Made by a program: the position numbers and the translations under genes. Under the pieces are notes generated by a model. That model saw only the letters and a program-made list of their open reading frames with translations, had not been told where the DNA came from and searched no databases. From assembly GCF_003363435.1 (NCBI RefSeq), contig NZ_QRCT01000019.1:1-64000 (forward strand): a stretch of DNA of 64,000 nucleotides, written 5' to 3'. Every line of letters begins with the position of its first letter. The first letter of the stretch is position 1. This DNA comes from Anaerosacchariphilus polymeriproducens (lineage in GTDB: Bacteria; Bacillota; Clostridia; Lachnospirales; Lachnospiraceae). Of this stretch, positions 35,308 to 45,133 are shown in pieces.

Positions 35308-35393
35308 AATCACCTTGAACTTACACAATATTTTGTTATAATTATATGATAATAAAAAAAAAGTAGAATAATATTAAAACAGTCTCACAATAT

Positions 35394-35798
35394 TTAAGTA
35401 TCAGGGAGTCCATCATATTTTGGTAAGATATCTAAGTCATTATCCCAACTTGCTTTATTCGCACAGTAGATGTGTCCTTGTGGTTTCATTTTTATATCAC
35501 TGTCAATACATCCTGCTGGAACAACCAGTAGCTTTCCATCAAACTGAATATTGGGCAGTGCCGATCCGCAATTGGAACAAAAGCTTTTTATATGACCTTC
35601 TAAATGGTAATTAAAAATTTTAACTTTATCTTCACCAGACAGCCATTTTAACTTTGCTGAAGATGAAAATAAGTTGGCCGCATGAGCTGAACCTGTGTCC
35701 TTACGACATCTCTCACAATGACAAAGAAAAAAATTTTCGAATTCCCCTTCAATCTCAAAAGTGACTTCACCACAAAGACATGATCCTTTATGTTTCAT
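35394..35798 (-). CDS. GFA/CENP-V domain protein
   Basis: The 134-aa protein is a GFA (glutathione-dependent formaldehyde-activating enzyme-like) zinc-binding domain: SCLCGEVTFEIEG, CHCERCRKDTGS and CSNCGSAL contain the Cys ligands of the beta-tent fold. Family members are widespread and mostly uncharacterised; the name does not imply formaldehyde metabolism in this organism. It is a single gene with AGGAG upstream of its ATG. Confidence 0.87.
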   Translation of the reverse strand: MKHKGSCLCGEVTFEIEGEFENFFLCHCERCRKDTGSAHAANLFSSSAKLKWLSGEDKVKIFNYHLEGHIKSFCSNCGSALPNIQFDGKLLVVPAGCIDSDIKMKPQGHIYCANKASWDNDLDILPKYDGLPDT

Positions 35799-35877
35799 AA
35801 CAAATCTCCTTTCAACAATTCAATTTTGTACAGGCATTAACAGTGCTTAACCATTCTATAATTTATCAGAGCTATGA

Positions 35878-36648
35878 CTACAATTCGTTTACTTTAGCAA
35901 CCTTTTTTTGAATCACATGTTTTTCACCTAAATTAAAAGCATTTTGAGGGCAGTAATTTACACACCTCATACAAGAGATACACTGTTTATGCTGTATTTT
36001 CATATGTTGATCCGTTAATTGGATTGCGTTTACAGGGCAGAATTTTTCACACAATCGGCATTTGATGCATCTATCGTGGTCAATCCTTATATTTTCACTA
36101 GTTTTTGTCCAAATGGAACGTCCCTTGGATATCAATCTCATTGCATCCGATAAAACTGGTATCCGTTTCCATTTGGCACTTCCGTCAATGAGCGACTGAA
36201 CATATTCTTCCACCTTAAGCAAAGCCATTTTATTTTTTTCTTTCCCTATTTCAGCTTTCTTGTCCGATGTTTGCATACTTGTTGCCATTTTAAATTCATA
36301 TGCCCCTATACAGCTATATCCCTTTGCTTCCAGAAATTTTTTCATTGGTCCTACAATGCCACCTGAAAAGGTTTCCATAGTATCTGCAAAAAATACTTGT
36401 CTCATATTCCCCTCTGGCAGTCTGTCAATAAAATCCCATACGATTGGAAAAGTTGACTGTACAGCAACTGGAACCACAATTCCCAAATGACAGTCCTCTT
36501 CCAATTCAACAGCTCCAGATGCAGATATTTTTCTTAATGTTACAAAGAATTTTTGGTTTTCAAAAGCCTCTTTCATTTTTCTTGCAATAAGAAGTGTATT
36601 TCCTGACCCGGAAAAATAATAAATTATAATCGGTTTTCTCAACAACAT
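35878..36648 (-). CDS. EFR1-type flavodoxin-ferredoxin fusion (copy 2)
   Basis: The 256-aa protein has an N-terminal flavodoxin-like FMN loop (YYFSGSGNTLLIARKM) and two C-terminal 4Fe-4S motifs (CIKCRLCEKFCP and CISCMRCVNYCP). It is the same family as 30643-31425 and similar in length. A likely role is low-potential electron transfer in the cytoplasm. It lies downstream of an AraC gene on the same strand, separated by about 157 bases. Confidence 0.88.
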   Translation of the reverse strand: MLLRKPIIIYYFSGSGNTLLIARKMKEAFENQKFFVTLRKISASGAVELEEDCHLGIVVPVAVQSTFPIVWDFIDRLPEGNMRQVFFADTMETFSGGIVGPMKKFLEAKGYSCIGAYEFKMATSMQTSDKKAEIGKEKNKMALLKVEEYVQSLIDGSAKWKRIPVLSDAMRLISKGRSIWTKTSENIRIDHDRCIKCRLCEKFCPVNAIQLTDQHMKIQHKQCISCMRCVNYCPQNAFNLGEKHVIQKKVAKVNEL

Positions 36649-36805
36649 AATTACACAGACCTCCCAATAACATTAATAAACATCAGCGCACTTGCATATA
36701 TCATACTAATCTGCATTTTCAACCAACCCTTTCATTTTTAAGATATATAATAATCTTATCAATTTGGCAGTCTGGTTGTATTGTAAAAAATCGGCGTTAA
36801 TGATT

Positions 36806-37627
36806 CTATTGGTCTATTTTGTCTGTATCAATTATTTCATTACTATTTAGTAGATGTTGGAGTGTTAATTCTTTTTTTACATTTTTCAATTCATTAACCG
36901 TCTTACCAGAAAACTTTTTAGCTTTTTTAATCAGATGGGATTGATCATAGTAATAATTTTGCATATTCTTTCTTCGTACATTATCTTCAACATTTTTTCT
37001 AAATTTGAAAATATCTCCATATGTTTTTGGTGTCAACCCAACATTCTTTTTAAAGAACCTCTCGAGTGCACTTATTGAGATGCAGAAGAACTCAGCCATT
37101 TCAACAATATTCAGATTTTCACAATTGCACTCAACATAGGTAGTCATTTCACATATAAGCTCGGAATTTTTTTCAGAAACCATTTTAGATTCGAGATACT
37201 CATAAATTTTTTTTATTTTTTCCTCAGTGCCATTTATCTCCTTGATTTCATGATACAATTCATGAAATGTCACGTCAATTTCATTTACATTCATAATTCG
37301 CTCTGTAACTGCAATACCCGGTATATTAAACAGTGAACTAAACCCTGCCGGTTTTAAGGAAATACCTATCTGATCTAACTTTCTCCCATATTTTACACGC
37401 TTTGCACTTTTGATCTGACCGATGATCGCAGCATTCGGGATTAATATTTCTTTTTTCCCTTTAATGAGCATATAATTTGATGCATAATTAAAAATAATAT
37501 TTATATGACCTAGAGGCATAATAGTATCTATCTGCTCTTCATCATGAAGAAAATTAGGTTCTACCACCCACGTATAATCTATTAAGTTTTGCAGCAAATC
37601 AGGAGGTCCAAATTGTTTTATCACCAT
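36806..37627 (-). CDS. AraC-family regulator (DUF6597 type)
   Basis: The 273-aa protein has an N-terminal DUF6597-type domain (YTWVVEPN and IMPLGHINIIFNY) and a C-terminal AraC HTH (ISISALERFFKKNVGLTPKTY and YYDQSHLIKKAKKFSGKT, quoted in part). It is similar in layout to the AraC protein at 21872-22702. The following same-strand gene is the second EFR1, which is a candidate target. The gene stands after a 394-base gap. Confidence 0.85.
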   Translation of the reverse strand: MVIKQFGPPDLLQNLIDYTWVVEPNFLHDEEQIDTIMPLGHINIIFNYASNYMLIKGKKEILIPNAAIIGQIKSAKRVKYGRKLDQIGISLKPAGFSSLFNIPGIAVTERIMNVNEIDVTFHELYHEIKEINGTEEKIKKIYEYLESKMVSEKNSELICEMTTYVECNCENLNIVEMAEFFCISISALERFFKKNVGLTPKTYGDIFKFRKNVEDNVRRKNMQNYYYDQSHLIKKAKKFSGKTVNELKNVKKELTLQHLLNSNEIIDTDKIDQ

Positions 37628-37867
37628 ATCAACTCTCCCCTTCCCTTGTTAATCCTAATAGGCATTAAATTTTTATCCCTGTACTCACACTATGAAATAC
37701 AAGATTAACAATCCTCTGCAGACATATTCGACATGCATTCCGTGTGCACTGTTTGTTAAAGCCAATTTATTCTATTTCATTAAGTATCACTTTATCTCGA
37801 TATTTAAAAGAACCTACTACATATTGTAACATGTGGGGTCATTATATTACATGATAATAGATTTGTT

Positions 37868-37901
37868 CAGCGTTGACAATAGGTTGACACTGTCAACGCT
37901 G
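37868..37901. terminator. 11-bp hairpin downstream of the S8 peptidase pair
   Basis: CAGCGTTGACA (37868-37878) and TGTCAACGCTG (37891-37901) are perfect complements with a 12-base loop that itself repeats GGTTGACA. It is the only clear structure in the 394 bases between the AraC and S8 genes. There is no U-tract on the minus strand, so it could be a terminator without one or an operator for the AraC gene. Confidence 0.4.
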
Positions 37902-38021
37902 CTAAGTTTTAGTTAACTGATTTTTTGCTTCGGCACATCTATATATTAATTTAAAATTATTAACGAGTCATAATATCCTATATCAAAACACAACTTATCA
38001 ACTTTTTTCAAACTTTTGGCA

Positions 38022-39737
38022 TTACTTTTTTGTTGGAAAATTTGATCTTAATGTATTAAATACATTAAATAGATCAATAATTCCATACCCCCAGTCCTGG
38101 TTTGGATAATGAAGGAGGCGACTTCTCCTTGCTCCTCTTATAAGATACTTTTTAATTTGGATAGAACTGATATTTGGATAATACCCATTAACAACACCCC
38201 ATTCCAGCATCAATGCTGTTATTCCCGCCGTAAAGGCTGCAGCTAACCCAGTACCAGATGCAGTAGTAAATCCTTTTGATAAATTTGGTACAACTAGATT
38301 TACGCCTGGCGCTGTAAGCTCCGGTTTTATAACACCATTTCTGGCAAATCCTTTACTAGCCTGATTATATAATTGATCATTTTCAGGATTATAAGCAGTA
38401 ACTGTTATGGGAGGTGCCGTATTACTCGGAGAGGTAATGGTAGTGTATGGAGTTGGATTTAAAAAGTATGTTTGATTGGAAATAAATCCATTCATGGGCA
38501 GCCATATATTGAAGGAACCGGGTTCACTTCCCCGGCTATATACCCGAAACCTCCAAATACCGGCTGCTGGTTTACTAAATCGTAATAGGATCAACTGATC
38601 ACCGGTATTAGTTTCAACTAGATTGTAATCAACAAATATTGTTGTTTCTTCAAATATAAATTTAATCTCAATATTGAAACGTAAACTCTCAGTTATTCTT
38701 GGTATATATTCGCCTGATGGAGATAACATATCAATGGAATAGGTGTTTGGAAGGCCCCCCCATAACTCCATTGAAAACCCTGGCTCATTTTCTCCAATAT
38801 TTAGCTCTACTGTAGTATACCTTATGGAAGGATCCGTTGTATGAAAAAAATGCCTTTTATTATTTCCTTCATTTCCTGCGGATAAACTAAACCCAAAATG
38901 CGGAAATATTGTAAAAAAATACATCTCATTATCCAAAGGACCCCTGCCGTCATGGGCTCCTTGTGAAGATCCCATGCCAATACATATAGAACAGGGCATA
39001 TTATATTGATTCGCAGTTTTAATTATAAACTCTAAGCCCCAAATGATATCATTGTCCTGATAACAAGGAACATCGTAAGGTATAAAAAAAAAGTCTCTTA
39101 AATTATTTTTAGCTTGCTTCAATTTTACTACAATAATATCTGCATCAGATGCCACTCCACTAAAGTTACTGGAAGGCACTTCTGAACCGGCCATGATTCC
39201 TGTCAGCATGGTTCCATGCCCTATTTCATCCTTACTGGGGACTATATCATAGGGATTACTGCTTTTTATTGCATTGTTAATCTGTTTTCTACTATATTCT
39301 GTGCCATAAAAGGTATCTTTAGGGTAATGGTCTAGACTGTCGATTGTCTGATCCCATAGCCTTATAATTTTACTAGTGCCATCTTCACGAATAAATATAG
39401 GATTGGTATAATCGACCCCAGTATCAATTATAGCTACAAGCACTCCCTTTCCACGTAAATTAAAACCAGGTATTGCTCGAAGCCTATGAACTCTAGTTGA
39501 TTCTAGCGCCACCTTGCTTGTAAGTCCATATAAACGTGGAAGTGTTGAATAACCATATTTCCTGATGAAGTTCTTATCCAGGATATCAACAGGAACATAA
39601 GCTATTGCATATCTTGCATTGATAATATGAGTTGTTGCACCAGGAAATCGGTTCAATAATTTTTCATTACGGTTATGTTCAATATATAAATCCGTATAAT
39701 CGTTATTAATTATTTTGTACTTTTCTTCCTGTGTCAT
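38022..39737 (-). CDS. Csp-like S8 pseudoprotease (catalytic Ser replaced by Gly)
   Basis: The 571-aa subtilisin-like protein retains the catalytic Asp105 (AIIDTGVDYTNP), His174 (EIGHGTML) and the oxyanion Asn in SAGNEGN, but the Ser motif reads SGTGLAAAF: residue 497 is Gly (GGG codon at 38247-38249). The protein is therefore expected to be proteolytically inactive. The size and domain layout (with an inserted jelly-roll-like segment about 300-430) match clostridial Csp germination proteins. In C. difficile, CspC and CspA are pseudoproteases with germinant-signalling roles. It follows an intact paralogue by 33 bases, with AGGAGGTG before the ATG. A pseudoprotease-protease pair working in spore germination is the likely reading. 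Confidence 0.88.
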   Translation of the reverse strand: MTQEEKYKIINNDYTDLYIEHNRNEKLLNRFPGATTHIINARYAIAYVPVDILDKNFIRKYGYSTLPRLYGLTSKVALESTRVHRLRAIPGFNLRGKGVLVAIIDTGVDYTNPIFIREDGTSKIIRLWDQTIDSLDHYPKDTFYGTEYSRKQINNAIKSSNPYDIVPSKDEIGHGTMLTGIMAGSEVPSSNFSGVASDADIIVVKLKQAKNNLRDFFFIPYDVPCYQDNDIIWGLEFIIKTANQYNMPCSICIGMGSSQGAHDGRGPLDNEMYFFTIFPHFGFSLSAGNEGNNKRHFFHTTDPSIRYTTVELNIGENEPGFSMELWGGLPNTYSIDMLSPSGEYIPRITESLRFNIEIKFIFEETTIFVDYNLVETNTGDQLILLRFSKPAAGIWRFRVYSRGSEPGSFNIWLPMNGFISNQTYFLNPTPYTTITSPSNTAPPITVTAYNPENDQLYNQASKGFARNGVIKPELTAPGVNLVVPNLSKGFTTASGTGLAAAFTAGITALMLEWGVVNGYYPNISSIQIKKYLIRGARRSRLLHYPNQDWGYGIIDLFNVFNTLRSNFPTKK

Positions 39738-39770
39738 ACTTTCACACCTCCTAACCTTCTATTTCTAATG

Positions 39771-41471
39771 CTATATACTGCTGCGCAGGCTTTCAAATAT
39801 ATGATATACGTTAAGAATACCATAACCCCAATCCTGGTTTGGATACGTTAAAGTTGGATCTCTTCTTGCACCTCTTATCATTAGCCCTTTCACATCTGAA
39901 GTTTTTATTAAAGGTAGATTTCCATTTACGATACCCCACTCTAAAATAATTGCTGCTACTCCTGAAATAAATGCAGCAGCTGGACTAGTTCCTGAAACGG
40001 GTGAAAAGCCTTGGTCTAAATTGGGACTGGTAATATTAACTCCCGGAGCTGCAATCTCTGGTTTTATATTTCCTGTTCTAGTATAGCCTTTACTTACATT
40101 CAGATAAAGGCTGTCATTTGCAGTGTTATATGACGTGACCGTGATAGGTTCTGTGGCGTTTGCAAACGAAAGAAGTGTTGTATCTGGATCTGATTTCAAA
40201 AAAAATGTATCTCCGGATATAAATCCATCCATTGGAAGCCAAATATGAAAGGATAAACTTAAATCTCCCTTTCCATAAATGTGAAAAGTCCAGATACCGG
40301 GAGCAGGGTCAGAAAATCTAAGTAATATTAACTGATCTCCACTTTGAGCTTCAACAACCTGATAATCTATCAGGATAATTGTATTATCAAAGATAAAGGA
40401 TACTTTAAAATATTCATTTACTCGCGGTATAATCCGACTAATATATTCACCGGAGGGTGATGTGATATCCATAGCAAAAAGACCGGGAGAATCTCCCCAT
40501 AATTCCATAGAGAAACCTTTTTCATTATTTCCAACTTTCAGTTCCACTGTATCATATCCGATGCTAGGGTCAATAACACTATAATAGTGTCTTCTTGCAT
40601 TTCCTTCATTACCACCAGCAATTGTAATTGTAAAATTTAAATTCTCCGATCTTAAAGATAAAAGATAATTTAGAATTAAACTATTATCATGCGGACCTTG
40701 TGAGGATCCCAAAGCAACACAGATAGACATAGGTCGACCAAGCTTATTCGCAGTTATTTCTAAATATTCTAAAGCAAATGCAATATCATTACTCTGATAG
40801 CAAACGGCATCCGTAGGAATTTTCCAAAAATCCTTCAAATTCTGCTTGGCAGGTTTTAATTTAACTATAACCAGTTCTGCATCTGGTGTCACACCGGAAA
40901 ATCCCTTTTCAGGTACTTCATTACCTGCTGCAATTCCTGCCAGCATTGTACCATGTCCTATTTCATCCCTTGATGGTACTATCTCATATGGATTTTGGCT
41001 TTGGAGTGCCTGATTAATCTGCTCTCTGGTATATTCCGTCCCGTAATAGGTATTGGTGGAATAGTTCTCACCATATATAGTTTGATCCCAAAGGGCAGCA
41101 ATTTTTGTAGTATTATCAGGATAGCGAAAAATTGGATTTGTATAATCTATGCCTGTATCAAGGATACCAATTAATACGCCTTGACCTCTCAAATTTAAAT
41201 TAGGAATATTTCTTAATCGTGTAATTCCAGAAGCTTCGAGGTCTGCCTGATCAACAATTCCAGATAATATTGGAACAGCACTATATCCATATTTAGAGAT
41301 GGTGCTATTATCCAGATAGGTACTAGGGATTCGTACAACGGCAGTCATAAGATCTAGTAATTGGACAGTAGCATCCGTAAAACGTTCAAAATATTCTAGA
41401 TCCCTAGGAAAATGGATAAACAAATCGACATAGTCATTGTTGAATATTCTTTCACCCGTTTCTGGTATCAT
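39771..41471 (-). CDS. Csp-like S8 family serine protease, intact triad
   Basis: The 566-aa protein keeps all catalytic residues: Asp105 (GILDTGIDYTNP), His173 (EIGHGTML) and Ser496 (SGTSPAAAF, codon at 39984-39986). The N-terminal region (about 1-90) resembles the Csp prodomain; there is no signal peptide. Csp proteases cleave and activate the cortex hydrolase SleC at germination, and no sleC is in this window. It is the first gene of a two-gene operon with a pseudoprotease paralogue of nearly equal length. AAGGAG precedes the ATG. General S8 peptidases of unknown role in Lachnospiraceae are the alternative. Confidence 0.88.
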   Translation of the reverse strand: MIPETGERIFNNDYVDLFIHFPRDLEYFERFTDATVQLLDLMTAVVRIPSTYLDNSTISKYGYSAVPILSGIVDQADLEASGITRLRNIPNLNLRGQGVLIGILDTGIDYTNPIFRYPDNTTKIAALWDQTIYGENYSTNTYYGTEYTREQINQALQSQNPYEIVPSRDEIGHGTMLAGIAAGNEVPEKGFSGVTPDAELVIVKLKPAKQNLKDFWKIPTDAVCYQSNDIAFALEYLEITANKLGRPMSICVALGSSQGPHDNSLILNYLLSLRSENLNFTITIAGGNEGNARRHYYSVIDPSIGYDTVELKVGNNEKGFSMELWGDSPGLFAMDITSPSGEYISRIIPRVNEYFKVSFIFDNTIILIDYQVVEAQSGDQLILLRFSDPAPGIWTFHIYGKGDLSLSFHIWLPMDGFISGDTFFLKSDPDTTLLSFANATEPITVTSYNTANDSLYLNVSKGYTRTGNIKPEIAAPGVNITSPNLDQGFSPVSGTSPAAAFISGVAAIILEWGIVNGNLPLIKTSDVKGLMIRGARRDPTLTYPNQDWGYGILNVYHIFESLRSSI

Positions 41472-41766
41472 ATCTATATTCTCCTTGTATTTCGTTAGTA
41501 ACTTTACCTCATTTTATACGTCATCTTCACTATTTATTACATGAAAAGAAAACTATATTATTCCTTACGAAATTGTTAGCAAAAAACTTGACTAATCAGG
41601 ATCACCTTCATCCAACGCAGTATAACTTAGATTGAATAAGAAGATTTAAGTAATTTTAAAAAAGAGACCGTCCATTCTCAAATAACTTGAAAACGAACGT
41701 TCTCACGACATGTTCTTAATTTAGTTGAATCATGAAAAATAGTAGATGAAATGTAGGATAATCATA

Positions 41767-42375
41767 CTATAAGTGCTTCACATAATCATTACCACGTGTT
41801 TCAAATCCCATTTTATTCAAATAGGAAACGTGCTCCGAACAAAAACCTGTATAAGTTAATTTTTCAATTCCAGCCTGACTCAATTTTCTATACAGGTATG
41901 TTCCTACCGAACAATCTCTATATGTTGGTATCGCATAATCCATTTTAACTTCAATGCTGCCATCTTTAGCTTTTTTTCCTAAGAATAATCCAGCTGGTGT
42001 TGCATCACAGCACACAATATATGCCACATCACATGCATCTGAATTTTTGTTAAACTGAGGAAAATAGCTTTTTATGTCTTCCTTGTAGTAGTCCAAATAA
42101 TGTTGTAATAAGCTATCGTTTGAGCTGCTATTTACCAATTGATAATGTTTATCTGTCTTCTTTAGTAATTTGCTAAGATTATAAACGTTAATTGCAACCA
42201 AACAGAAATTCATAAGTGCTGTCGGATAGGACTGAATAATTAATGCGTAGATTGCAAAAATACCACTACCAACTGTATTTACGATTCTTAATTTTACAAC
42301 AGATGACATTAACATGGAAACTACTACAAGTATAGAACCAATATAACCAATGATTTCAATAATCTGTGTATCCAT
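41767..42375 (-). CDS. YgjV-like membrane domain fused to a GNAT-like acetyltransferase
   Basis: Residues 1-70 hold three or so hydrophobic helices with YIGSILVVVSMLM and ALMNFCLVAINVYNL, resembling the YgjV (Imp-YgjV) family. Residues about 75-202 resemble a GNAT acetyltransferase: YRDCSVGTYLYRKL near an acetyl-CoA loop and a late YLNKMGFETRG. The fusion suggests a membrane-tethered acetyltransferase of unknown substrate. It is the last gene of the nucleoside island, 14 bases after purine nucleoside phosphorylase, so it is probably co-transcribed although its function is not obviously related. Confidence 0.72.
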   Translation of the reverse strand: MDTQIIEIIGYIGSILVVVSMLMSSVVKLRIVNTVGSGIFAIYALIIQSYPTALMNFCLVAINVYNLSKLLKKTDKHYQLVNSSSNDSLLQHYLDYYKEDIKSYFPQFNKNSDACDVAYIVCCDATPAGLFLGKKAKDGSIEVKMDYAIPTYRDCSVGTYLYRKLSQAGIEKLTYTGFCSEHVSYLNKMGFETRGNDYVKHL

Positions 42376-42389
42376 ATTTCTCCTATTCC

Positions 42390-43202
42390 TTACATATTCT
42401 CAACAATATTTGTAATAAGTTTTTTGAAGTCGTTTGAAACACGATCTGCTGTTTCTTGTACTTCTTTGTGGTCTAATTCCACTTTTGAAATACCTGCAGC
42501 CATATTTGTAATGCAAGAGATTCCACACACTTCTATTCCCATGTGGCGAGCCGCCATTGCTTCACAAGCTGTACTCATGCCAACGGCATCTCCACCCCAT
42601 CTTTGTGCCAAACGTATTTCCGCTGGTGTTTCATAGTTCGGACCTGAGAATTGTACATAAACACCTTCCTGTAATTCAATGTTGCATGCTTTTGCGCTGT
42701 TACGAATCACTTCTTGTAAACGTTTGCTATATACTTCACTCATATCAGGGAATCTAGGCCCTAATTCTTCCAAGTTTGGTCCAATGAGCGGGCTAGGAAT
42801 ACCTGTCGTAATATGGTCTGTTATCATCATAAAATTTCCTGGTTTGTAATTTTCATTTGAACCACCTGCAGCATTTGTTAAAATCAATTTCTTCACGCCG
42901 AGCATCCCCATAAGACGTGTTGGAAGAACAACATCTGACATTTGATATCCCTCATAGAAGTGAACACGTCCTTGCATAATCACAACTGGAATTTTTCCAA
43001 CATATCCGAATACAAAACGGCCTGCATGTCCTTTTACTGTCGAAATTGGAAATCCTTCGATATCTGTATATTCGATTGTATCAACGATTTCGATATCATT
43101 TGCATAATCACCAAGTCCTGAACCAAGAATCATCCCTACTTCTGGTTGAAAATCCACTTTTTCTTTTACGCTATTTACGCAAGCTAATAATTTGTTATAC
43201 AT
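42390..43202 (-). CDS. punA: Purine-nucleoside phosphorylase
   Basis: The enzyme splits purine (deoxy)nucleosides with phosphate into base and (deoxy)ribose-1-phosphate. The 270-aa protein is a class I, trimeric-type PNP: GSGLGDYA, KGHAGRFVFG, GRVHFYEGY, LTNAAGG with the active-site Asn, and GPNYETPAEIR. The full-length start has GGAGAG upstream. It is part of the nucleoside operon between deoC and the YgjV/GNAT gene, and supplies substrate to DeoB. Confidence 0.94.
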   Translation of the reverse strand: MYNKLLACVNSVKEKVDFQPEVGMILGSGLGDYANDIEIVDTIEYTDIEGFPISTVKGHAGRFVFGYVGKIPVVIMQGRVHFYEGYQMSDVVLPTRLMGMLGVKKLILTNAAGGSNENYKPGNFMMITDHITTGIPSPLIGPNLEELGPRFPDMSEVYSKRLQEVIRNSAKACNIELQEGVYVQFSGPNYETPAEIRLAQRWGGDAVGMSTACEAMAARHMGIEVCGISCITNMAAGISKVELDHKEVQETADRVSNDFKKLITNIVENM

Positions 43203-43222
43203 CTCTCCACGCCTCTCTATTT

Positions 43223-43885
43223 TTAATATCCAGCACCTGTGTCTGTATTTTTTACAATTTTAATCAATCTACTTGTACCAAGTCTATCTGCTCCAAGGCT
43301 AATAAATTTTTCTGCATCTACAAATGATGTAATACCACCAGCAGCTTTTACTTTCACATCTGCTCCAACATATTTTCTCATTAATGCAACATCATCAAAG
43401 GTTGCACCTGATGTAGAAAATCCTGTTGATGTTTTAATATATTCTGCACCAGCATTTGTTACGATTTCACACATTTTAATTTTTTCTTCTTCTGTTAAAA
43501 GACATGTTTCAATGATTACTTTTAAGATTTTACCTGCGCAAGCTTCATGAATTGCACGAATTTCTTCTTCAATCACATCATATCTTTTATCTTTTAAATC
43601 ACCAATATTGATTACCATATCGATTTCTTCAGCACCATTTGCAATTGCATCTTTTGTTTCAAATACTTTTACAACTGTTGTATTATATCCGTTTGGGAAA
43701 CCAATTACTGTACAAATTGGTAATTTGCCTTCTACATATTCTGCAGCACGTTTTACATAAGCTGCTGGAATACATGCGGATGCTGTTTCGTATTCCATTG
43801 CATCATCTAAAATTTGTTTCATTTCAGTCCAAGTTGCTGTTTGACCTAAAAGTGTATGATCTACTGTTTTTAATATATCTTTCAT
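43223..43885 (-). CDS. deoC: Deoxyribose-phosphate aldolase
   Basis: DeoC cleaves 2-deoxyribose-5-phosphate to acetaldehyde and glyceraldehyde-3-phosphate. The 220-aa protein has DHTLLG at the N-terminus, [18 protein letters not shown] and the Schiff-base Lys in VKAAGGI; an EYIKTSTGF segment supports the assignment. It is complete. It sits between deoB and punA on the minus strand and finishes deoxynucleoside breakdown. Confidence 0.96.
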   Translation of the reverse strand: MKDILKTVDHTLLGQTATWTEMKQILDDAMEYETASACIPAAYVKRAAEYVEGKLPICTVIGFPNGYNTTVVKVFETKDAIANGAEEIDMVINIGDLKDKRYDVIEEEIRAIHEACAGKILKVIIETCLLTEEEKIKMCEIVTNAGAEYIKTSTGFSTSGATFDDVALMRKYVGADVKVKAAGGITSFVDAEKFISLGADRLGTSRLIKIVKNTDTGAGY

Positions 43886-43930
43886 AAATATTCTTCTTCC
43901 TTTCTTTCCACAATTTTCTTTTCCTTTTTA

Positions 43931-45121
43931 CTATAAAAGCTTTTCAAGCGTAGAATTTCCAATTGTCCCTTCTGGCATTTTCACTCCAAAGTTCTCTGCT
44001 ATTGTCGCTCCAATCACAGCAAAGGTTTCGCTTGTTTCTAATTTTCCATTTCTTGTCATTGATGGAGAGTATGCTAAAAATGGTACATACTCTCTTGTAT
44101 GGTCTGTTCCTATATAAGTAGGATCGTTCCCGTGGTCCGCAGTAATAATTAATAAATCATCATCTTTTAGCACATCTAATAATTCACCTAATTTTTCATC
44201 GAACATTTCAATTTCTTTTGCATATCCTTGCACATCTCTTCTATGCCCCCATAATGCATCAAAGTCTACTAAGTTTGTATAACATAATCCTTCAAAGTCT
44301 CTTTTTGCAATGTCAATTGTTTGTTCCATTCCATGTACTGAACTTTTTGATTTGTTCGACTCTGTCAATCCTTCTCCATCAAAGATATCAAAAATCTTAC
44401 CTACGGAGATAACATCATAACCAGCTATTTTCAACGCATCAAGTGCTGTCTTCCCATATGGTTTCAAAGCGTAATCATGTCTGTTCGCTGTACGTTTAAA
44501 TTCGCCCTTTTTCTTTCCAACATATGGTCTAGCGATAATACGACCTACTTTCCACTCATCTTTCATTGTAATTTCTCTTGCAATTTCACAACAACGATAT
44601 AGTTCATCTAAACCAAAGGTTTCTTCATTTCCACAAATTTGAAGAACAGAATCTGCCGAGGTATACACAATCATATGTCCTGTTGCAATTTCTTCTTCCG
44701 CCAATTCTTCTAAAATCTCTGTACCACTAGAACTCTTATTTCCAATAATTGTACGGCCTGTTCTTTCTGATAATTCATCTAACAATTCCTGTGGAAAACC
44801 TGTTTCTGTAAAAGTTTTAAATGGTTTCGTAATATGAAGTCCCATCATTTCCCAATGACCTGTCATTGTATCTTTTCCGAGACTCTTTTCTTTTAAATAT
44901 CCATAATACCCCATAGGTTCTTCAACTGCTGAAACTTGTTTCAACGGATGAAGATTTGCAAGACCGATTTTTTGGAGATTAGGAATAGAAAATGTCTCTA
45001 CTTGTTCTGAAATATGCCCTAAAGTGTCTACACCTACATCTCCATAATCTGCTGAATCCGGAAGTGCACCCACACCTAAGGAATCTACTACAATTGTAAA
45101 TATTCGTTTATATTTTACCAT
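43931..45121 (-). CDS. deoB: Phosphopentomutase
   Basis: DeoB interconverts (deoxy)ribose-1-phosphate and (deoxy)ribose-5-phosphate. The 396-aa protein has the metal-site motif [21 protein letters not shown], the [10 protein letters not shown] segment and the late metal site [18 protein letters not shown], all typical of the alkaline-phosphatase superfamily DeoB. It is 12 bases after the transketolase C-terminal subunit gene and 45 bases before deoC. Confidence 0.96.
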   Translation of the reverse strand: MVKYKRIFTIVVDSLGVGALPDSADYGDVGVDTLGHISEQVETFSIPNLQKIGLANLHPLKQVSAVEEPMGYYGYLKEKSLGKDTMTGHWEMMGLHITKPFKTFTETGFPQELLDELSERTGRTIIGNKSSSGTEILEELAEEEIATGHMIVYTSADSVLQICGNEETFGLDELYRCCEIAREITMKDEWKVGRIIARPYVGKKKGEFKRTANRHDYALKPYGKTALDALKIAGYDVISVGKIFDIFDGEGLTESNKSKSSVHGMEQTIDIAKRDFEGLCYTNLVDFDALWGHRRDVQGYAKEIEMFDEKLGELLDVLKDDDLLIITADHGNDPTYIGTDHTREYVPFLAYSPSMTRNGKLETSETFAVIGATIAENFGVKMPEGTIGNSTLEKLL

Positions 45122-45133
45122 TTTCGTCTCCTT

